Shown here in pieces: positions 6,214 to 11,092 of a stretch of 11,092 bases of DNA; within the stretch, counting starts at the first letter, position 1, and each line of letters starts with the position of its first letter. The position numbers were made by a program, and so were the translations under genes. This DNA comes from DTYU01 sp040757355 (GTDB lineage Bacteria; Bacillota; Desulfotomaculia; Desulfotomaculales; Ammonificaceae), in assembly GCA_040757355.1 (NCBI GenBank), contig JBFLWY010000065.1, forward strand, positions 1 to 11,092. The letters run 5' to 3'. The notes beneath the pieces were generated by a model that saw only the letters and a program-made list of their open reading frames with translations, had not been told where the DNA came from and did no database searches.

Positions 6214-6621
6214 CTATTTTTCCCGTTTTTCCTTCAGCACATTTGAAATTACTTGTAGTTCAAATGAAAAACGCTGCTTTTGCCGGTAAATACAAGATAC
6301 NNNNNNNNNNNNNNNNNNNNNNNNNNNNNNNNNNNNNNNNNNNNNNNNNNNNNNNNNNNNNNNNNNNNNNNNNNNNNNNNNNNNNNNNNNNNNNNNNNNN
6401 TTCTCCTCCGCCTCCCGGACCGCTGCTTCCCAGCGCTGGCGCGCGTTCGCCACGTCCTCCCCCTTGCGAAGGCGCTGTGAAACCATTTTCAATTCATGAC
6501 GCGTATCCTCAAAATTCTGGTAAAGCGGCGTAAAAACGTATGACCAGTAGATGTAAAGCACCAAAATCGCCCCAAGTATCCCTAAGAGAACCTGCTCCCG
6601 CCTGTTAAGCCGCTGCCACAT
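6214..6621 (-). CDS. pilO: Type IV pilus assembly protein PilO, interrupted by an assembly gap
   Basis: PilO forms the inner-membrane platform of the type IV pilus together with PilN and PilM. The N-terminal part is secure: MWQRLNRREQVLLGILGAIL with one membrane segment (about residues 11-31), then a charged coiled-coil region ('FEDTRHELKMVSQRLRKGED') up to about residue 73. The next 100 nt are N. The part after the gap, ending 'FELQVISNVLKEKREK', is read in the frame that stays open, but the gap size and frame are unknown and this tail could belong to another frame. PilO is usually about 170-230 aa, so more than 100 nt may be missing. The ATG overlaps the pilN stop by one base (TAATG), indicating translational coupling. 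Confidence 0.75.
   Translation of the reverse strand: MWQRLNRREQVLLGILGAILVLYIYWSYVFTPLYQNFEDTRHELKMVSQRLRKGEDVANARQRWEAAVREAEEXXXXXXXXXXXXXXXXXXXXXXXXXXXXXXXXXXVSCIYRQKQRFSFELQVISNVLKEKREK
6301..6400. other. Assembly gap, 100 Ns
   Basis: Exactly 100 N bases, the convention for a scaffold gap of unknown size. It falls in the middle of pilO and about 100 nt from repeat island B, which may have hindered assembly. The true length and the reading frame across it cannot be known from this window. Confidence 0.99.
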
Positions 6622-7232
6622 TAGTTCAGTCTCCCTTCTTTAAGCGCAGCCTCAATGGTAAAGACGGTGACGCGTTCCTCGCCCGCTGTCCTTATTTCTT
6701 TGATTTCCTTGAGAACCACGCTCTTAAAGTACGGAAGCTGGGAGAGCCTATTGATATAAACGCCGACCGAGGCCAGGGAACCGGTCCCGCCTACAATGAT
6801 GACTCGCGTAGCTTGAGGCGGCGACTGCGGCTGATTTGGCGCCCCTTGTGTTTGGGCCTGCGGCTCCAGCCCCAGGATTTCCACCCGGGTTAACCACATG
6901 TCAACCGGCAGATTAAGGTGAAAATCGTTAATTAGGGTGTAGTAGGCGCGCCGACTGGAAATCAGATCCTGCCACGCGTAAAGACTTGCCCTCAGCCTGG
7001 CGGCTTTGCTTTGAAGCACTTCGACCTCTTGTATTTTGGGCTCCAAGGCCGCCAGCAGCCGTTGCTTATGGTCTGCCTGTGCCTTGATGAAGTAGGTACC
7101 GAGAGCAAAACCGATATATATAAGGCCGAGGAGGCAGAACGCTGCCAGCAGGCTCCAAGGCGCGACAGGCTTCCGGGATGGACCCTCTGGTTCGTGCAAA
7201 AGTTCCGGCGGAAGCAGATTTACCTTGTACAT
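6621..7232 (-). CDS. pilN: Type IV pilus assembly protein PilN
   Basis: PilN is a bitopic inner-membrane protein; its short cytoplasmic tail binds PilM and its outer domain pairs with PilO. The 203-aa product starts MYKVNLLPPEL, the conserved (I/V)NLLP peptide that docks in PilM. A membrane segment follows (about 27-47, 'LAAFCLLGLIYIGFALGTYF'), then a coiled-coil stretch (about 50-90) and a ferredoxin-like domain ending 'VFTIEAALKEGRLN'. An unusual Gln/Pro-rich insert (about 124-141) splits the domain just before the 'RVIIVGGTGSLASV' strand. Its ATG overlaps the pilM stop by one base (TGATG), and its stop overlaps pilO, so the three subunits are probably made in coupled fashion. Confidence 0.92.
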   Translation of the reverse strand: MYKVNLLPPELLHEPEGPSRKPVAPWSLLAAFCLLGLIYIGFALGTYFIKAQADHKQRLLAALEPKIQEVEVLQSKAARLRASLYAWQDLISSRRAYYTLINDFHLNLPVDMWLTRVEILGLEPQAQTQGAPNQPQSPPQATRVIIVGGTGSLASVGVYINRLSQLPYFKSVVLKEIKEIRTAGEERVTVFTIEAALKEGRLN

Positions 7233-8377
7233 CAGCCCACTGCCTCTCTGAGCGCCAGCCCGATGGCCGTGGCCAGGCTTGGGTCGTAGCCCTCTTCCGG
7301 GTTGGCGGTATGCACCCGGACTCCGGGAATGCCCATGTCCACCGGGAGGCCGAGTTCTTCACTAAGAAACGCGACGATCCCTTTTAGCTTTGCTCCTCCC
7401 CCGCAGAGGATGATGCGCTCGACAGGAAACTCCCTGCTCTGCGACTGGTACCAACTGAGACTCCGCCTTATCTCCCGCACGATTTCACCCATTCCCGCGC
7501 GGATGGCGAAGTCCAATTGAACCTTAGCCGGCTCCACCGTGGCGGCAGCCTCTCCCAGCGCTGGAATGATTTCACCTTCTTCTTTCATTTTCTGGGCTAC
7601 AGAGAAATCTACGCTGTAAGTTTTGGCAAGTGCTTCCGTTATTTTATCCCCGCCCACCGCAATATTACGCACAAGTTCTATGCGCCCGGCGCGAAGTATT
7701 GTTAGCTGCGAGTTGGTCCCGCTTATATTTAAGATCGCTATGGTGCCGCTCGGTTGTGTCCTGTAACTCCCTGCAAAAACGCGCCAGTGTGCGAAGGCCT
7801 GCAGGTCAACCGCTACAAGCATCAGACCCGCTTGTTGAAAAAGACTGTGATACTCGTGTATGGTTTTATGGGGCGCTGCCACGAGGAGGATATGCAGTTG
7901 CCGCACCTCATCGGTGGTTACCTCTCCCAGTGTTGCGTGGCGCAAAACCAGTTCTTCAAGCGGCACCGGTATGTGCCGCTCGGCCTCCCATTTCAGCGCT
8001 GCTTCTATCTCTTTTTCCGGCATCAGCGGCATCCGGATCTGCCGGAGGATGAGCTTATCTGCCCCGACAGCGGTTACGGCCTCCTTGATTTCCGTCCCCG
8101 TGTTCTGAACCGCCCCCTTCAACGCTACAGCCAGCTTCTCGCTCCCGATGCCGTCGGTGAAAATGTCGGGCGGCGTGGGAAACCGCCCGATGGCCGCAAC
8201 CTCGGGGATCCCGCCTGTAACCTTAACCTTCGCCACCCTGATCTCGCGCGTCCCGATATCCACCCCGGCGAGCGCCGTCTTCCGGGGTAACCAATGCCGG
8301 TACCAGCGATTCACCCTCCAGGCCAGCGTTTCCACACCGCGCCGGACACCGGTCAACACTCCCTGCTGTAAAGGCAA
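7232..8377 (-). CDS. pilM: Type IV pilus assembly protein PilM (actin-like ATPase)
   Basis: PilM is a cytoplasmic FtsA-like protein that binds the PilN tail and links the pilus platform to the motor. The 381-aa product has an actin-fold phosphate-1 motif 'GVDIGTREIRVAKV' (38-51), the region 'IAILNISGTNSQLTIL' at the phosphate-2 position (about 214-229), and an adenosine motif 'IILCGGGAKLKG' (322-333). The 'EAALKWEAERHIPVPLEEL' helix is typical of PilM. The usual phosphate-2 Asp (DIG) is Asn here (NIS). The start chosen is TTG at 8377, because AAAGGAG (8386-8392) lies 8 nt before it. The open frame continues 12 codons to 8413, but those codons are repeat-island DNA without a Shine-Dalgarno. 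About 35 residues precede the actin fold and are basic (GVRRGVETLAWRVNRWYR), possibly membrane-associating. Confidence 0.93.
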   Translation of the reverse strand: MPLQQGVLTGVRRGVETLAWRVNRWYRHWLPRKTALAGVDIGTREIRVAKVKVTGGIPEVAAIGRFPTPPDIFTDGIGSEKLAVALKGAVQNTGTEIKEAVTAVGADKLILRQIRMPLMPEKEIEAALKWEAERHIPVPLEELVLRHATLGEVTTDEVRQLHILLVAAPHKTIHEYHSLFQQAGLMLVAVDLQAFAHWRVFAGSYRTQPSGTIAILNISGTNSQLTILRAGRIELVRNIAVGGDKITEALAKTYSVDFSVAQKMKEEGEIIPALGEAAATVEPAKVQLDFAIRAGMGEIVREIRRSLSWYQSQSREFPVERIILCGGGAKLKGIVAFLSEELGLPVDMGIPGVRVHTANPEEGYDPSLATAIGLALREAVG

Positions 8378-8385
8378 GCCTCTTG

Positions 8386-8392
8386 CTCCTTT
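8386..8392 (-). promoter_or_regulatory. Shine-Dalgarno that decides the pilM start
   Basis: AAAGGAG on the minus strand, 8 nt before TTG at 8377. It directly borders repeat island C, the same arrangement as at tldD. Confidence 0.8.
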
Positions 8393-8393
8393 C

Positions 8394-8785
8394 TCGTTCG
8401 ACGTTATGCTCAAACTGACGGACTTTAGGGTCCGTTCAAAGTTCGAAGTTCGAAGTTAACGCTAAAACTGATAGGGCTTCCGGGTCCGTTCAACGTTCAA
8501 AGTTCGAAGTTAAAGCTTAAGCTGATGGACCTTTTGGGTCAGTTCGAAGTTCTAAGTTTGAACAGTTCGAAGTTGGGCTTAAAATGATAGACCTTTAGGG
8601 TCCGATAAACTGTTAAACTGTTGAACTATCGAACTATTGAACCATTGAACTGTCGAACTATCAAACTGTTGAACTGCGAACCGACCTTAAAGGTCCATCC
8701 CCCTAAGCCGAACCGTGAACCGTGAACCGACCTTAACCTCATACGGCATCCCCAGCGGGTAGCGACCAAAAAAGAGGTTAAACGT
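8394..8785. repeat. Repeat island C (PilX-like gene to pilM spacer)
   Basis: The largest island, about 390 nt with no gene. Plus strand: four left units at about 8409-8436, 8463-8491, 8519-8545 and 8578-8606, each of the type CTGATGGACCTTT-GGGTCCGTTC and 53-62 nt apart, with GTTCGAA heptamers between the first three. Then a tandem octamer array (8605-8676). One right unit follows (8678-8709, GACCTTAAAGGTCC), and a partial right unit (8725-8738). Left and right units are inverted relative to each other, so the island can fold on itself. It runs from the stop of the PilX-like gene to the pilM Shine-Dalgarno; only the last 45 nt or so (about 8740-8785) lack clear repeats. Confidence 0.85.
8605..8676 (+). 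repeat. Tandem octamers, consensus TYGAACTR
   Basis: Nine consecutive 8-nt units: ATAAACTG, TTAAACTG, TTGAACTA, TCGAACTA, TTGAACCA, TTGAACTG, TCGAACTA, TCAAACTG, TTGAACTG. The core is the same TTGAAC as in the heptamers of islands A and B, but each unit is one base longer. Confidence 0.88.
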
Positions 8786-10111
8786 TTATTCTTTCCAGGA
8801 AATCACTTTTACTGTCACCGGAAAACCGGGCGGCATCTGGTTAGCCGCATCGCTATCCTCTTCAAAAGTTACCTCTACATTTTTGCCGCAGCATTTACCC
8901 TTACCCTTACCGCCCTCTTCCTCCGCCAGCCCCCGGGCGTTTACGCCGCCGGTGAGCGTGGCATCCCTATTAACTACCAACGTTCCACCGGCAAATAGAA
9001 GAGCGGTAACCTCGACACTGCCGGCCCCGTTGTTCACTATAATATTGCTGGGAGTAACCAGGCTTAAGGCACCGCCACTTTTGGCGATATTGCCCTGAAC
9101 AGTGATGCCGTCCCGGGCTACGATCGTCACCCGGTGGCTGTAACTCCCACCGGTTAGAGTCACCGCCCCGTCAATAAAGTAGAGTCCCTGCATACTATCA
9201 CTTAAACTGATCGTGCAAGGCCCTGCAAGGTAATGTGTCCCGCCCGGGAAGTTGAGCGCGTCCATAAGCTTCGCCGCCTGACGGTAGGTGTCGAGATCGA
9301 TATCCGGATAGTCAGGGATATCAGGGTCCCAACCACGTTGCCAGCCGTCACTTATGTACTTTGAGAGATCAGCATCACTATGGGAAAAGGCGGAAGCATA
9401 AACATACCCGTAAACCACATAAGTCGAGCCGCCGCCGCCACCGCTGCCACCGCTGCCACTACCGCCGCTGCCACCGCCGCCACTCGGATCGAATACTACT
9501 GTTCCGGTAGCGCGGACTGTCCGGTGGTCATCCGGGTCGGAACTTCCTACAATCGCTCTCCAATTACCCCCGCAGCCGTGACCGGCGGCAAAGGTGAGCG
9601 TCTCGCCCGTGTAAAGGAGGTCGGTGTGAACCTGAGTACCGTTTTCTAAGGTCAAAGAAGCAGAACTGTCCTCAGGGACGATATTTAACCCCGGACCGCT
9701 GTAAGAGGTAAAAGGGGCGGCGTTAATTTCCGCCTCTACCGTCACCGTCTTCCGGGCCCGACCGGCGGAAGCCTGAGCCACAATGGTCTTTACCGTCCTG
9801 TCCCAACTCGTGGCCTCGGTAGTTACTTTCACAGAATCGATATGAGCAACCGTTTTTCCGCTCGTATCTTTAAAATCTCCCGCTAACTCGGTGCCACCGG
9901 CATCCTCCCATAAGGGATCCGCCTTTAGGAGCAGCAAGGCTTTATCAATCCCGGCATTCGCCGCGTAAAGCGCCTGTGTCCTATCCAGCTCCCCGGTGGG
10001 GGCCTGCTTGCTGGAAGTGGCCAGCGTAAGCCCTGCCGTTCCTAAAATAACGAGAAGCGCCAGCACCATCAACGCCACCAGGAGCACCTGCCCCTGCTCT
10101 TTTCGCCGCAT
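8786..10111 (-). CDS. PilX-like pilus-associated protein with Gly/Ser linker and repetitive C-terminal domain
   Basis: The 441-aa protein starts MRRKEQGQVLLVALMVLALL, one membrane segment (about 7-30), followed by 'QALYAANAGIDKALLLL', which matches the PilX N-terminal pattern 'ALYxAEAGIxxAL'. It lacks the +5 Glu of classical prepilins. An outer domain (to about 215) is followed by a 20-residue linker of only Gly and Ser, then a beta-rich domain (about 240-400) with short hydrophobic strands such as 'GITVQGNIAKSGGALSLVTP' and 'LLFAGGTLVVNRDATLTGG', suggestive of a beta-solenoid. Near the end is a Lys/Gly stretch with a Cys pair (KGKGKCCGKN). The start is ATG at 10111, with AAGGAGG (10120-10126) 8 nt before it; GTG at 10132 would add seven residues. 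It is the last gene of the minor-pilin block. A role in priming the pilus or adhesion is inferred. Confidence 0.82.
   Translation of the reverse strand: MRRKEQGQVLLVALMVLALLVILGTAGLTLATSSKQAPTGELDRTQALYAANAGIDKALLLLKADPLWEDAGGTELAGDFKDTSGKTVAHIDSVKVTTEATSWDRTVKTIVAQASAGRARKTVTVEAEINAAPFTSYSGPGLNIVPEDSSASLTLENGTQVHTDLLYTGETLTFAAGHGCGGNWRAIVGSSDPDDHRTVRATGTVVFDPSGGGGSGGSGSGGSGGGGGSTYVVYGYVYASAFSHSDADLSKYISDGWQRGWDPDIPDYPDIDLDTYRQAAKLMDALNFPGGTHYLAGPCTISLSDSMQGLYFIDGAVTLTGGSYSHRVTIVARDGITVQGNIAKSGGALSLVTPSNIIVNNGAGSVEVTALLFAGGTLVVNRDATLTGGVNARGLAEEEGGKGKGKCCGKNVEVTFEEDSDAANQMPPGFPVTVKVISWKE
9425..9484 (-). repeat. Gly/Ser-linker coding repeat within the PilX-like gene
   Basis: Sixty nucleotides of GGY/AGY codons encode 20 residues of only Gly and Ser between the two outer domains. 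Such low-complexity DNA can slip during replication, so its length may vary between strains. Confidence 0.9.
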
Positions 10112-10163
10112 CCCTTTTCCCTCCTTTTTCACCAGACTTACCGTTTCGCCTTCTTACCCGCAC

Positions 10164-10628
10164 CTACTCAAGACTGCAGGCATAAGCAGCCGTCCGCACC
10201 GAAACCTCGGTGGTTCCCCGTTCCTTACCCCTGAGTTCGATTTTCACCAGCGCCTCGCTCGGGCGCGAGAAATAAACCGCTGTTATCACCGGAGTTGTTA
10301 CCGGGTCGCTGTTACGTTCCAGTTCTCCAGTTGTATCACGCTCGTACTTAACCCTGCGCCCATAGGCGTCATAAACGATAAGCACCGGCACGTCGGTGAC
10401 GCCCACAACCGGCTCTACGATCTGTGCCGCCATTCTTACGTCATAGGCCACCTTGTCCACCGCGATCCGCAGGTTGTCCACGACCTCGGCATTTTGCTCC
10501 GTCCAGACCCAGCTCCGCACTCCCCGCTCGTAAAGGAGAAGAGCGCCGCAGACCACTATTGTGAGCAGGGTGGCGGCAACGATCGCCTCTATTAAGGTAA
10601 CCCCCTTTTCGCTCAGGCAACGCCTCAT
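10164..10628 (-). CDS. Prepilin-type protein, PilW/PulJ-like minor pilin
   Basis: A minor pilin of 154 aa processed by prepilin peptidase. The leader MRRCLSEKG is followed by VTLIEAIVAATLLTIVV: cleavage is expected after Gly9, with Val10 instead of the usual Phe at +1 and the conserved Glu at +5 (Glu14). The hydrophobic helix covers about 10-33. The mature domain has 'DNLRIAVDKVAYDVRMAAQI', typical of the PulJ/PilW class (LRxAxxxLxxDLRxA). The ATG overlaps the stop of the preceding prepilin gene by four bases (ATGA), and GGAG lies 8 nt upstream. Substrate and partners would be the other minor pilins encoded beside it. Confidence 0.88.
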   Translation of the reverse strand: MRRCLSEKGVTLIEAIVAATLLTIVVCGALLLYERGVRSWVWTEQNAEVVDNLRIAVDKVAYDVRMAAQIVEPVVGVTDVPVLIVYDAYGRRVKYERDTTGELERNSDPVTTPVITAVYFSRPSEALVKIELRGKERGTTEVSVRTAAYACSLE

Positions 10629-10996
10629 GGATACCGCTCCATTGTCAGGTTGGCCTCTTTTGCCGCCGCGCCGACCTTGTAGTAGACCGCCACCGTCACC
10701 GTTTTCTTGTAAGTGTAATCCGCCACCGAAACCCGGTAAGTGAATCCGGGAACGGTAGGCTCCTCAAAGTATGCCTCTTCCGCTACGCTATTGAGGTCAT
10801 CGTAAAGTGTTCCCCGCAATTCCTCCATCTTCTCCTGCGCGAGGTTGACCGCTTTTACTTGCTCTCGCGCCGCCGCCGCCAGCCTGGCACCCACGTCAAA
10901 TACAGCAAAAAGCCCCGCCGCGATGATCCCCAAAATCACCGCCGCTACCAGGACCTCAACGAGGGTCAGCCCCTGTTCATCCCTTTTAAACCGCAC
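10625..10996 (-). CDS. Prepilin-type protein, PilV/PulI-like minor pilin
   Basis: A minor pilin of 123 aa. MRFKRDEQG precedes LTLVEVLVAAVILGIIAAGL: cleavage after Gly9, Leu at +1 and Glu at +5 (Glu14). The text 'AVNLAQEKMEELR' after the helix is a hallmark of the PulI/PilV class (AxxLAQxKMEEL). The GTG at 10996 is chosen because GAGG (11005-11008) lies 8 nt before it, which also gives the same 9-residue leader as the next gene. GTG at 11005 would add MVA. The stop overlaps the next ATG by four bases. It follows the preceding prepilin stop by 17 nt. Confidence 0.88.
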   Translation of the reverse strand: MRFKRDEQGLTLVEVLVAAVILGIIAAGLFAVFDVGARLAAAAREQVKAVNLAQEKMEELRGTLYDDLNSVAEEAYFEEPTVPGFTYRVSVADYTYKKTVTVAVYYKVGAAAKEANLTMERYP

Positions 10997-11013
10997 CGCT
11001 ACCACCTCAAGCC

Positions 11014-11092
11014 TTATGGCGGCGCTTCCTCTGTTATCCTTACTCGACCGGTAACCGGCATGACTGCAATTTTCCGGTATTCGTTTTGGGAT
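11014..11092 (-). CDS. C-terminal end of a probable GspH/FimT-like prepilin (cut by window edge)
   Basis: The last 25 codons before TAA (11016-11014) read SQNEYRKIAVMPVTGRVRIT and then EEAPP. The pattern 'RKIAVxPxTGRVRI' is common at the end of GspH/FimT-type pseudopilins, and such a gene usually precedes PilV/PilW-type genes. The N-terminal methylation motif is outside the window, so the call depends on this tail and on gene order. Confidence 0.6.
   Translation of the reverse strand, partial: SQNEYRKIAVMPVTGRVRITEEAPP

Noticed and set aside
6214..6300. Alternative reading of the segment after the gap as a separate small gene
   Set aside because: Another frame gives only a short peptide before a stop; without the missing bases neither frame can be proved, so the segment is kept as the tentative PilO tail.
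4533..8676. CRISPR array
   Set aside because: The repeats are 7-8 nt and contiguous, with no unique spacers of constant length and no cas genes.
9996..10595. Plus-strand open frame of 199 codons
   Set aside because: It is opposite the PilW-like and PilX-like genes, which have clear pilin features and good start signals.

Overview
The window looks like the chromosome of an anaerobic, endospore-forming Firmicute of the class Clostridia, most likely of the Desulfotomaculum/Pelotomaculum (Peptococcaceae) type. Three things point there: the start of spoIIIAA, the block aroQ - M24 peptidase - efp that sits upstream of spoIIIA in Bacillus and relatives, and a Gram-positive type IV pilus operon (prepilins followed by pilM-pilN-pilO). 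The genus is an inference; there is no rRNA or other strong marker.

Every convincing gene is on the minus strand, so transcription runs from right to left. In that order: the tail of a GspH/FimT-like prepilin (11014-11092), a PilV/PulI-like prepilin, a PilW/PulJ-like prepilin and a PilX-like surface protein with a Gly/Ser linker. A repeat island follows (about 8394-8785), then pilM, pilN and a pilO interrupted by a 100-N assembly gap. After a second repeat island (about 6001-6213) come tldD, a third island (about 4408-4607) and tldE. The last block is aroQ, an Xaa-Pro peptidase of the YqhT type, efp, a CD1247-type coiled-coil protein, a rho-independent terminator and the first 45 codons of spoIIIAA.

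The pilus genes would build the inner-membrane assembly platform (PilM/N/O) and the minor-pilin complex. TldD/TldE form one metalloprotease. AroQ serves aromatic amino acid synthesis, EF-P relieves ribosome stalling at polyproline, and SpoIIIAA is the ATPase of the SpoIIIA-SpoIIQ channel in sporulation.

Translation starts follow a clear rule here. Shine-Dalgarno sequences lie about 8 nt (8-10) before the start codon, and TTG is used often (efp, M24 peptidase, tldE, tldD, pilM). This rule corrects several long open-frame starts, notably those of tldD and pilM, which would otherwise run into repeat DNA.

The least ordinary content is the repeat family. Three intergenic islands are built from GTTCGAA/TTGAACG-like heptamers (octamers in one island) and bounded by palindromic units around GACCTTAAAGGTC. 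Each island fills the whole space between a stop codon and the next Shine-Dalgarno. Two of them share a 69-bp stretch with only two differences, so tldD is bracketed by direct repeats. I found no tRNA, rRNA, CRISPR array, insertion sequence or transposase.
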